The notes: generated by a model from the letters alone, not told the origin. A stretch of 6,665 nt of DNA from Thermoleophilaceae bacterium (GCA_013695855.1 JACCZR010000107.1:1-6665), one strand, 5' to 3'. Counted from the stretch's first letter, positions 1-5,015 are shown. Numbers and translations are program-made.

Positions 1-23
1 GGGCCGGCGCCTAGCGCCGGCCC
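1..23. terminator. Perfect 10-bp hairpin overlapping a stop codon
   Basis: Positions 1-10 (GGGCCGGCGC) are exactly complementary to 14-23, leaving a 3-nt loop CTA at 11-13. That loop is the TAG stop codon of the minus-strand acyltransferase remnant. On the plus strand the stem is followed by a mildly T-rich stretch (24-32). On the minus strand the downstream side lies outside the window, so a U-tract cannot be judged. A strong GC stem at the end of a gene is most simply a transcription terminator, possibly acting in both directions. Chance in GC-rich DNA is less likely for a perfect 10-bp stem with such a tight loop. Confidence 0.5.
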
Positions 24-373
24 TCTTCGTTCTCGGGCAGGAGCGACTTCAGCACGCCGGCCGGCGCGCCCGCCGCCACCGAGTACGGCGGCAGGTCGCG
101 GTTGACGACGCTGTTCGCCGCGATCACGCAGCGCTCGCCGATCGTGACCCCGCTCGTGATCACCACGTTCGTGCCGCACCGGGCGTTGTCGCCCACCCGG
201 GTCGGGCCCTTGGTCGAGAAGCCCTGCCAGGTCACCGGCTTCTCGGGGTGGTCGAAGCGGTGGTTGGCGTCGGTGATGACGCAGCCGTTGGCGAACATGC
301 GGTGGTCGCCGATCTCCGACGTCGCTGTTGAGCGCGCCAGCCATCCACTCCGGCACCACCTTGGTCGGAGCAT
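11..373 (-). pseudogene. Truncated hexapeptide-repeat acyltransferase (C-terminal half only)
   Basis: From about residue 20 (EIGDHRMFANGCVITD) to near its end, this 120-codon frame matches the C-terminal half of the full acyltransferase at 2055-2621 almost residue for residue. It includes the NHR loop, VTWQGFST, the GVTIGERCVIAANSVV hexapeptide turns and the DLPPYSVAAGAPA tail. The first ~19 residues (codons from 373 to about 317) have no counterpart in the full copy. Similarity stops abruptly near 317, so the N-terminal ~95 residues of the enzyme are missing and the start codon at 373 is fortuitous. The family uses acetyl- or acyl-CoA to modify sugars or related alcohols. Without the first part of the beta-helix, activity is unlikely. 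The stop sits in the loop of the hairpin at 1-23. Confidence 0.75.
57..318. repeat. Left copy of a ~260-bp duplicated acyltransferase segment
   Basis: This stretch aligns without gaps to 2074-2335 at a constant offset of 2017 bases. Over 81-317 I counted 23 mismatches in 237 positions, about 90% identity. The two copies are in direct orientation and bracket the mosaic of toxin genes and gene fragments. No transposase or terminal repeat accompanies either copy, so this is a gene duplication or a second import rather than an insertion sequence. Confidence 0.85.
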
Positions 374-494
374 TGCCCGATGGCGACGCGGTCTCCCGAT
401 TCGATCTCACCGACCGGCACGCAGCCCCTCTCGGTCAGGACCGGGGGTCTTCGGTGATCTGCAGGCCCTTCGCGACGCAACCCCCGGCGGGAGG

Positions 495-920
495 TCAACC
501 GCCCACGACCGTCACGGCAACTCCCAGGCCGGGCGCGGTCGCCATTCGGCGGTCTGCGGTGACCAGGCGACAGTCCAGCCGCCGCGCGAGCGCCACGTAC
601 AGCGCGTCGTACGCGCTCAGGTTGTGCCGGAGCTCGAGGGCGTCGCGGACCAGCGCCTGGGCGGCCACTCGCTCTACCGGCGCAGTCACCAACCGCGTCA
701 CGGCCAAGGATGCGCGCTCGTCACCGATGCGTTTCGCTCGCAGCAGGCCGAAGATCGCGCTGAGGACCTCCGAGTCCAGATGCGAAGGCGCGATCAGGTC
801 CCACTCGCTCAGCACCTGAGCGGCCTGCTCCGCGGCGGGAAGGCCGAGCACCAGCTCCGTCAGGACCGAAGCGTCTACGACCACGGGAGCGAGAGCGCTG
901 CCCCCCGAGGGCCGCCTCAC
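495..920 (-). CDS. PIN-domain ribonuclease toxin (VapC/FitB type)
   Basis: About 141 residues, a usual length for single-domain PIN toxins, which are metal-dependent RNases that cut specific RNAs and arrest growth when unopposed. The four acidic active-site positions are visible: D16 in VVVDASVLTEL, E51 in LDSEVLSAI, D105 in LSAYDALYVALA and D123 in LVTADRRMA. I place the start at the GTG at 920-918, because its GTGA overlaps the antitoxin stop (919-917) by 4 nt, the standard coupled arrangement. A second GTG at 884, directly before VVDAS, is a reasonable alternative giving about 129 residues. A longer open reading upstream to 1037 only reads through the antitoxin in another frame. The gene looks intact and is the second gene of a two-gene operon. 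Subfamily naming (VapC or FitB) is inferred from the partner. Confidence 0.88.
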   Translation of the reverse strand: MRRPSGGSALAPVVVDASVLTELVLGLPAAEQAAQVLSEWDLIAPSHLDSEVLSAIFGLLRAKRIGDERASLAVTRLVTAPVERVAAQALVRDALELRHNLSAYDALYVALARRLDCRLVTADRRMATAPGLGVAVTVVGG

Positions 921-1177
921 GTCCGGCTGAGGCCCTCCGCCATGCGGTCCTCCTGTTCCCGGCGGCCCGCCCGGATGAGCTCGGCCGCAGACGTCTCCGC
1001 GAAGACGCGCTCGTCGGACCTCACCTGCTCGAGCCACTCGGCGGCGACCGCCAGACGCTGATCCCTTTCGATCAGCCAGAGCAGGTAGTCCCGCATCGTC
1101 GTGCCACGCTGCGCCGCACGGCGCCTCAGCTCGACGTGAAGATCCTCGGGAATATCCTTGATCTGCAGGTTGCCCAC
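917..1177 (-). CDS. Ribbon-helix-helix antitoxin (FitA/VapB type)
   Basis: An 86-residue protein beginning GNLQIKDIPEDLHVELRRRAAQRG, the typical FitA-type antitoxin opening. A short beta strand (LQIKDIP) pairs in the dimer to contact DNA, followed by two helices. The C-terminal half (AETSAAELIRAGR) would wrap the PIN toxin. Such antitoxins block the partner RNase and repress their own operon. I chose the GTG at 1177 rather than the upstream ATG at 1204. The family motif begins immediately after the GTG, and a TATGAT -10 box at 1189-1184 sits exactly 6 nt before it, so the mRNA is probably leaderless and could not include the ATG. It overlaps the toxin by 4 nt. Confidence 0.87.
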   Translation of the reverse strand: MGNLQIKDIPEDLHVELRRRAAQRGTTMRDYLLWLIERDQRLAVAAEWLEQVRSDERVFAETSAAELIRAGRREQEDRMAEGLSRT

Positions 1178-1183
1178 GACATG

Positions 1184-1214
1184 ATCATAGCATGCCAGCA
1201 GCATGCTTTGTAAA
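1184..1214 (-). promoter_or_regulatory. fitAB-like operon promoter with paired GCATGC operator
   Basis: Read on the minus strand, TTTACA (1214-1209) resembles a -35 box and TATGAT (1189-1184) a -10 box, with a 19-nt spacer. The spacer contains two copies of the self-complementary hexamer GCATGC, at 1190-1195 and 1201-1206, 11 bp apart. They form a larger inverted repeat, AGCATG-7-CATGCT (1189-1207). One helical turn between half-sites puts both on the same DNA face, as expected for ribbon-helix-helix dimers. Repression by the toxin-antitoxin complex here would block RNA polymerase. This is inference from sequence and position. Confidence 0.6.
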
Positions 1215-1216
1215 GC

Positions 1217-1772
1217 CTAATACACAGGCCAGCAAGAGCGCCGGGACCGTTCCACCCGGAGCGGGATCTCCGCAACGAGCGCCGCGAGCTCCTCGTCGCG
1301 GCCCAGGCGGCGCAGAAGCTCGCCGACCTGGTCGATCAGCCGAACCACCTCCTTAGGGCCCGCGCATCAATATCCGCCCGATCTGGGGCTTGGTCTTGCG
1401 AGCGATCGCCGGCTCGATCCGAGCGCATAGGCACGGATCGCGTCCTCCGGGTGGGTCTCCTTGCGCCGGGCGCGAGCTCGAAGCACAGCTCCTCGCGGCA
1501 GCCCCCGCGCCCCGCCTGGCGCCAGGCGGACTCTAGCTCGTCCTCCCAGAGCAGGATCCGCACGAGCTCGGAGGAATCGCGGTTCCGTGCCACTCCGAAG
1601 CTCCGCCGCCGAGCCTCCTCGCGCGCCTCATCGGCGCGCCTTCGCAGCAGACCTAGCGCGTGTTCGCGCCGGGCGGCCACTCGTCGAGTCGCTCAGCGTA
1701 CGGCTTGAGCTGTCGGTAGGCGTCGAGATCTGCCCGACCGACGAAGTGGTCCCGCGCTTGGCGCATCAGCAT
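1217..1772 (-). pseudogene. Frameshifted C-terminal remnant of a SWIM zinc-finger/helical-repeat-like protein
   Basis: Recognisable protein pieces occur in order on the minus strand but in different frames. ARDHFVGRADLDAYRQLKPY and AERLDEW come first, ending at a stop in the codons after 1680. Next come RNRDSSELVRILLWEDELES and AWRQAGRGGCREEL, then RKETHPEDAIRAYA, then RIEPAIARKTKPQIGR. Last is EVVRLIDQVGELLRRLGRDE followed by ELAALVAEI, stopping at 1217. From memory this order resembles the C-terminal repeat region of actinobacterial SWIM zinc-finger proteins (SELVRILLWEG..AW..A..GGC, HPEDA, EP.I.RK, LLRRLGR..EFA). At least four frame changes are needed, so the gene is dead. The N-terminal part, including any CxC...CxH SWIM finger, is absent. 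The family assignment is moderate, the multi-frame decay is seen directly. Confidence 0.6.
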
Positions 1773-1777
1773 CGTGA

Positions 1778-1966
1778 TGCTGCGACGCGGAAGTGGCGAA
1801 GGTCCGTACAGCGCCGCCCGTCCGCTCGGAGGATCAGGGCGACGACTACCTCATCGCCCTCGCAGCCGAGCAGCGTGCCGCGCTCGTCTCAGGCGACAAG
1901 CACCTGCTCGCCCTCGCCGGGCGGATCCCCGTCTACTCGCCGCGAGAGTTCATCGATCTCGTGTAG
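1778..1966 (+). pseudogene. C-terminal fragment of a PIN-domain toxin
   Basis: The plus-strand frame ending at TAG 1964-1966 reads GDDYLIALAAEQRAALVSGD and then KHLLALAGRIPVYSPREFID, preceded by a PPVRSEDQ stretch. This matches the end of PIN_3-like toxins: the third active-site acid in DDYLIALA, the fourth in VSGDKHLL, and a terminal PREF(L/I) strand. About 45 family-like codons survive. The frame is blocked by TGA at 1775-1777, so roughly the first two thirds, including the N-terminal D and E active-site residues, are missing and no antitoxin precedes it. It has no plausible start codon. It abuts the truncated 5' side of the minus-strand SWIM-like remnant. Confidence 0.72.
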
Positions 1967-2058
1967 TCGTCTCCGGTCCCGCGGCATGAACCGCGTCGAA
2001 GGTCTTGGGGACACCATTCGTGAACGGGCGCGAACACGATCGTGTCAATCAACCTCAT
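1967..2058 (-). pseudogene. 5' remnant of a gene coupled to the acyltransferase
   Basis: The ATG at 2058-2056 overlaps the acyltransferase stop (TGA 2057-2055) as ATGA, a typical coupled start. It reads MRLIDTIVFAPVHEW and then degenerates. Reading on with a one-base shift near 2013 gives PKTFDAVHAAGPETTTR, which continues sensibly. Both pieces end where the plus-strand PIN fragment begins its stop codon. I take this as the first ~35 codons of a lost operon partner. The start is reminiscent of glycosyltransferase-like openings but I cannot assign a family. Alternatively the open frame is chance, since it is short. Confidence 0.35.
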
Positions 2059-2621
2059 GCGTCTTTCACCACACGGGCCGGCGCTCCCGCCGCTGTCGAG
2101 TACGGCGGCAGGTCGCGGTTGACGACGCTGTTCGCCCCGACCACGCAGCGCTCGCCGATGGTCACTCCGCTGGTGATCACCACGTTCGCCCCGCACCAGA
2201 CGTTGTCGCCGATCCGGGTGGGGCCCTCGGTCGAGAAGCCCTGCCAGGTGACCGGGGTCTCGTGGTCGTCGACGCGGTGGTTGCCGTCGGTGATGACACA
2301 GCCGTTGGCGAACATGCAGTGGTCGCCGATCTCGACGAGCTCGACCGAGGCGACCATCACCCCGATGTTCAGGAAGGTGCCCGCGCCGATCCGGATCTGA
2401 CCCGAGTCGCCCGTCGTCAGCCAGACGTTGGGCTCCAGCAGGGTGTGCTCGCCGACCTCGAGGCGGCCGGCCCGAAAGGACTCGAGCACGTTGCCCTGCA
2501 CCGGCCAGCGCACGAAGGCGCTGCGGCGCGCGAACTCGCGGTGGATGGCCAGGCGGTTCCAGGGCAGCGAGTTGCGCTCGTACCAGCGCCACTTCTGGAG
2601 GTAGAGCTTCAGGTCGTCCAA
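2055..2621 (-). CDS. Hexapeptide-repeat (left-handed beta-helix) acyltransferase
   Basis: A 188-residue protein of the LacA/Maa/NodL-like acyltransferase superfamily, which transfers an acetyl or acyl group from CoA to a hydroxyl or amine of a sugar or related acceptor, usually as a cytoplasmic trimer. An N-terminal helical part (DDLKLYLQKWRWYERNS) precedes irregular hexapeptide coils from about residue 52 (LEVGEHTLLEPNV, IRIGAGTFLNIGV, VEIGDHCMFANG). A loop with NHRVDDHETPVTWQG follows, where a His would be catalytic by family analogy. More coils (TRIGDNVWCGANV, VTIGERCVVGANSVV) and the DLPPYSTAAGAPARVV cap end the chain. The start is TTG at 2621, with GAAAGG about 10 nt upstream. The substrate is not predictable. 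It is divergent from the secreted-protein gene at 2699, with 77 bp between them. Confidence 0.88.
   Translation of the reverse strand: MDDLKLYLQKWRWYERNSLPWNRLAIHREFARRSAFVRWPVQGNVLESFRAGRLEVGEHTLLEPNVWLTTGDSGQIRIGAGTFLNIGVMVASVELVEIGDHCMFANGCVITDGNHRVDDHETPVTWQGFSTEGPTRIGDNVWCGANVVITSGVTIGERCVVGANSVVNRDLPPYSTAAGAPARVVKDA
2074..2335. repeat. Right copy of the ~260-bp duplicated acyltransferase segment
   Basis: This is the partner of 57-318, lying inside the intact acyltransferase gene and covering its C-terminal ~90 codons. Alignment is gapless. Most differences preserve the protein, which suggests both copies were under selection for some time before the left one was truncated. Confidence 0.85.
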
Positions 2622-2687
2622 GCGGTGGAGCCTTTCAGAGAGTCGTCGGACGGGCTTGGGGGGTAGAACCTCGGCTCGTTCACGACC

Positions 2688-2693
2688 AGGAGG
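2688..2693 (+). promoter_or_regulatory. Strong ribosome binding site AGGAGG
   Basis: AGGAGG lies 5 nt before the ATG at 2699. It fixes the start of the secreted-protein gene and is the only canonical Shine-Dalgarno sequence in the window. The toxin-antitoxin operons nearby lack one at their first gene. Confidence 0.85.
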
Positions 2694-2698
2694 CTCTC

Positions 2699-3232
2699 AT
2701 GCGCAGTACTCGCTTCAGCCGGCCCTCGCCGGCGCTCGTCATCTCGCTCGTCGCGCTCTTCGTGGCGCTGGGCGGCACCTCCTACGCCGCCGTGAAGATC
2801 GGGGCGAGAAACCTCAAGAGCGGCTCGGTCGGCACCCGCGCGGTCAAGAACGCCTCGCTGAGCGGCCGTGACATAAAGCGCGCCGGGCTGAGCGGCCGTG
2901 AGGTCAACGAGGGTCGCCTCGGCGTGGTGCCGCAAGCCGAGGGCATCAGCCACTTCGCGGTCATCAGGGCCGGCGACGGAGCGGCCACCCGCTCGCGCGG
3001 AGCCACTTCGGCCACCCGCTCCGCCATCGGCCGCTACCAGGTGATCTTCAACCGGGACGTCCGCGGCTGCGCGTACAGCGCAAGCCTCGGCAACTTGGAC
3101 GCGACCACGCCGAGCACGGGGCAGATCGCGACAAGCCAGCTCCCCAGCAACGTCAACGGCGTACAGGTACGCACCACCGACAGCCAGGGGACGAACGCCA
3201 ACCGCAACTTCCATCTCGTGGTCATCTGCTGA
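2699..3232 (+). CDS. Secreted or envelope-anchored repeat protein of Thermoleophilia type
   Basis: A 177-residue protein. A basic N-terminus (MRSTRFSRPSP) is followed by one hydrophobic segment at about residues 11-31, ending in SYAA, which could be a signal peptide or a single membrane anchor. Residues ~40-75 form short imperfect repeats (SGSVGTRAVKNASLSGRDIK, AGLSGREVNEG), a pattern I associate with numerous uncharacterised Thermoleophilia exported proteins. The C-terminal domain has a Cys in VRGCAYSASLG and a terminal FHLVVIC, which could form a disulfide outside the cell. Two exact 15-bp DNA repeats (2857-2871 and 2887-2901, period 30) underlie the LSGR motif. Start and RBS are unambiguous. 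The function is unknown. It stands alone between the acyltransferase and the MNT-HEPN pair, and no shared role is evident. Confidence 0.85.
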   Translation: MRSTRFSRPSPALVISLVALFVALGGTSYAAVKIGARNLKSGSVGTRAVKNASLSGRDIKRAGLSGREVNEGRLGVVPQAEGISHFAVIRAGDGAATRSRGATSATRSAIGRYQVIFNRDVRGCAYSASLGNLDATTPSTGQIATSQLPSNVNGVQVRTTDSQGTNANRNFHLVVIC

Positions 3233-3276
3233 GCGAACGCTCGCGCCCGCCGGCCTTCGATGCCCCTGGCCCTGCG

Positions 3277-3282
3277 TACCCT
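3277..3282 (+). promoter_or_regulatory. Putative -10 box (TACCCT) of a leaderless MNT-HEPN transcript
   Basis: TACCCT fits the actinobacterial TANNNT -10 consensus and lies exactly 6 nt before the ATG at 3289, the same geometry as the -10 box of the antitoxin at 1177. No ribosome binding site precedes this ATG. It supports the ATG at 3289, not the out-of-frame TTG at 3282, as the ancestral start. Confidence 0.5.
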
Positions 3283-3288
3283 TGACGC

Positions 3289-3659
3289 ATGGCCTCCCTT
3301 GTCGAGGCGACGTTGGATGGTGCCGAGCGCCGCACGTCGACCGCTTCGTGGCATCGCTTCGCGCGCGCCTCGGGGATGGTCTGGACGCGGTGTGGCTCTT
3401 CGGCTCTCGCGCTCGCGGGCAGGAGCGTCGCTGGGACTCGGACGTGGATCTCCTGGTGCTCACCGTCCGGGGCTCCGAAACGGACCGCAAGATCGCCCAG
3501 GAGTCGATCTGGAAAGCCTCCGAGGAGGAAGACTCACTTGGGACGGTGTACTCCGTGAAGGTCAACGACCGAAGCTGGCTCGAGGGCCGGCGTGAGATCG
3601 AGAGCTTCTTCATCCAGGAGGTCGACCGGGACAAGGTCGTCCTATACGGAAAGCCTTGA
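3289..3659 (+). pseudogene. MNT-type nucleotidyltransferase antitoxin, apparently frameshifted near its start
   Basis: The minimal nucleotidyltransferase core is clear: VWLFGSRARGQERRWDSDVD followed by LLVL, carrying the GS and DxD metal-binding signature, and ending VDRDKVVLYGKP. Such proteins act as antitoxins or AMP-transferases for HEPN partners. The core lies in the frame that begins at TTG 3282, but that frame's first 15 residues (LTHGLPCRGDVGWCR) look non-native. The frame from ATG 3289 gives a native-looking MASLVEATLDGAERR, and the other frame then continues HVDRFVASLRARLG. One missing C near 3328-3334 would explain this. If TTG 3282 is used instead, a 125-residue protein with an intact active site is still possible. 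The stop overlaps the HEPN start. The third acidic residue is not obvious. Confidence 0.65.
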
Positions 3660-4029
3660 GCCCGAGGTCGGAGGAGCTCATGCAGGGGGCGCAGGAGCGG
3701 CTGCACGCCGCGCGCCGAAACCTTGAGGAAGACCTCCCGTTCGCTGCGGTCGGGTTGGCCTACTACGCCATGCTCTACGCCGCCCGCGCCGTGCTGAGCG
3801 AGGAGGATCTCTACGCAAAGACGCACTCCGGGTCGTGGACCCTCTTCAACGACGCCTTCGTACGGACTTCCCGCTTTCCCGCTGACGCGGTGTCACCTGT
3901 ACAGGGATCCGCGCGCGCCGCGAGGGCGCCGACTACGAGGCCGAGAACCCGAGCTACGAGCAGGCCGAGAGCGACCTGCGCGACGCCGAGCGCTTCGTGG
4001 CCGCCGTAGCCGCCCTGCTCGAAGCTTGA
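3656..4029 (+). pseudogene. HEPN-domain toxin partner, frameshifted in its C-terminal half
   Basis: The TTG at 3656 overlaps the nucleotidyltransferase stop (TGA 3657-3659). It opens a frame reading LMQGAQERLHAARRNLEED, then FAAVGLAYYAMLYAARAVL and DLYAKTHSGSW, the typical PF05168 HEPN pattern of helices and the KTH motif. After about 3880 this frame becomes Ala/Arg/Pro-rich nonsense. The native continuation, ADYEAENPSYEQAESDLRD and AERFVAAVAALLEA, lies in another frame and ends at TGA 4027-4029. The full span is 374 nt, not a multiple of three, consistent with a net one-base loss around 3885-3925. HEPN proteins are generally RNases or RNA-binding helical bundles. The broken last helices make a functional toxin doubtful. 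A base-calling error is the main alternative. Confidence 0.7.
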
Positions 4030-4035
4030 ACAGGC

Positions 4036-4132
4036 GGCGACTGGGGCTCTCGGGTCGCGAGCTTCGACGGCCGCTTCGCGATCTACCGCTAACGGACGGG
4101 CCCACGAGCGGGCGTTCGAGATCCTGCGCTGA
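4036..4132 (+). pseudogene. Possible tail of an unidentified gene
   Basis: The plus frame from 4036 reads GDWGSRVASFDGRFAIYR and stops at TAA 4090-4092. A second frame reads NGRAHERAFEILR to TGA 4130-4132. Both look more protein-like than the Arg/Pro/Ala text usual for random GC-rich frames, and could be a frameshifted C-terminus. I cannot name a family. The evidence is short and could be chance. Confidence 0.2.
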
Positions 4133-4180
4133 GGCGTGGTCAGTCGCAGCGGCCGGCCGGCGCCTTCGTGCGTGCCCTTC

Positions 4181-4597
4181 TTACCCATCCTCCGCCAGGC
4201 GCGCCATCGCCCGCGCGAAGCTGCTCAGGTCGACCAGGCCATCGCCCAGCGACCGGTGGACGATACGGTCGTCGACCTCCTCGTAGACATGCACGAGGCG
4301 GTTGCGCAGCCCGGCCAGCGCGCGCATCCTCTCGGCAAGGTCGCTCTCGATGGCGCCTTCCTCCTCGAGCACGGTGAAGGCATCGCGAAAGTCGGCGGGG
4401 GTGCGCCATCCGGCGGACGCGATCACGTGATTGGCCATGTCGATGCACGCCTGTGCCGAGACCTGAACCAGGTAGCGAGCGGCAAACGCGCGATCACCCT
4501 GGTGCTCGGCGACCGGCAGCTCGCTGAGGGCGGCGAGCCTGTCGCGGTATGCCTCGAGGTCTCCCAGCATCCGCCGCAGCCGGCCCGGATCGACCAT
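4181..4597 (-). CDS. hepT: HepT-like HEPN toxin (DUF86 family)
   Basis: A 138-residue all-helical protein with the diagnostic RX4HXY signature in GLRNRLVHVYEEVD: R98, H103 and Y105 when numbered from the ATG at 4597. HepT is an RNase that dimerises through this motif. In the characterised Shewanella pair, the partner MntA inactivates it by adding AMP units to the motif tyrosine. Helix features upstream (RYLVQVSAQACIDMANHVIA) match the family. The ATG at 4597 overlaps the mntA stop as TGATG and follows GAGGG, so the two are translationally coupled. A GTG one codon earlier (4600) is equally usable. Length and motifs are complete and no decay is seen. The gene is convergent with the damaged MNT-HEPN pair. 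Confidence 0.9.
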   Translation of the reverse strand: MVDPGRLRRMLGDLEAYRDRLAALSELPVAEHQGDRAFAARYLVQVSAQACIDMANHVIASAGWRTPADFRDAFTVLEEEGAIESDLAERMRALAGLRNRLVHVYEEVDDRIVHRSLGDGLVDLSSFARAMARLAEDG

Positions 4598-5001
4598 CAC
4601 AGCCCTCGCTCGGCCACCCGAGCCAGATAGCTCCGCTCGAGCGTTCGGAGGGTCGGCACGAAGTCGAAGTACTCCGATCGCGTCCGCACCTCGAAGGCGA
4701 CCCGCGCCGGCTCGTCGGCGGAGTAGATCGGCCTGCCCTCCTGGACGACTCGCCCACGCATCTCGAGCGCAGCGCGGTCGAGCGCGATCAGGTCCACATC
4801 TGGAACGCCGAGCGCCCTGACAAGTCCCAACACCAGCCGCTCCCGCTCGAGCAGCCCGAGGGGGCGCGAGGGCATCACCGCGATGTCGGCGTCGCTGCGG
4901 GCATGCGCCGTGCCGGAAGCGCGCGAGCCGAACAAATATGCGAAGAGAATTCCCTCGTCACCGAGGATCGTCTCGAGCGATGCCTGCTCCCTGCCGTTCA
5001 C
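4597..5001 (-). CDS. mntA: MntA-like antitoxin adenylyltransferase
   Basis: A 134-residue minimal nucleotidyltransferase. GSX10DXD is exact: G25-S26, then D37 and D39 in LFGSRASGTAHARSDADIAV. A third candidate metal ligand is D70 in VPDVDLIALD. By family knowledge it transfers AMP from ATP to a tyrosine of HepT and thereby neutralises it. The C-terminal region (TRSEYFDFVPTLRTLERSYL) is a helix common in this family. The start is GTG at 5001. No clear Shine-Dalgarno precedes it, but a TACACT box lies 8 nt upstream, suggesting a very short or absent leader. It is the first gene of a two-gene operon and overlaps hepT. Confidence 0.9.
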   Translation of the reverse strand: MNGREQASLETILGDEGILFAYLFGSRASGTAHARSDADIAVMPSRPLGLLERERLVLGLVRALGVPDVDLIALDRAALEMRGRVVQEGRPIYSADEPARVAFEVRTRSEYFDFVPTLRTLERSYLARVAERGL

Positions 5002-5009
5002 ACCACTCG

Positions 5010-5015
5010 AGTGTA
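5010..5015 (-). promoter_or_regulatory. Putative -10 box (TACACT) of mntA-hepT
   Basis: On the minus strand TACACT (5015-5010) fits TANNNT, with 8 nt to the GTG at 5001. Upstream, 5022-5028 (GGAGCGA) and 5037-5043 (TCGCTCC) form a 7-bp inverted repeat over the expected -35 region, a possible operator. No good -35 box is visible. Confidence 0.4.

Noticed and set aside
102..1061. 319-codon open frame on the plus strand
   Set aside because: It is antisense to the PIN toxin and its antitoxin, with shadow-like composition and no motif.
57..2335. Composite transposon bounded by the two acyltransferase copies
   Set aside because: No transposase, terminal inverted repeats or target-site duplication can be seen. 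The copies are pieces of a normal gene.
1461..2666. 401-codon open frame on the plus strand
   Set aside because: It is Arg/Pro/Ser-rich, crosses the SWIM-like remnant, PIN fragment and intact acyltransferase antisense, and lacks any domain. It is a GC-rich shadow frame.
2857..2901. Possible CRISPR-like or short tandem repeat array
   Set aside because: There are only two 15-bp identical blocks, in frame within a coding repeat. No spacer pattern and no cas genes.
3232..3243. Short GAGCG/CGCTC repeat after the secreted-protein gene as a terminator
   Set aside because: It has a five-base stem with a 2-nt loop that cannot form a stable hairpin, and no T-run follows.
2609..3826. 405-codon open frame on the minus strand
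   Set aside because: It lies antisense to the secreted protein and the MNT-HEPN genes, whose motifs are clear, and has no recognisable domain.
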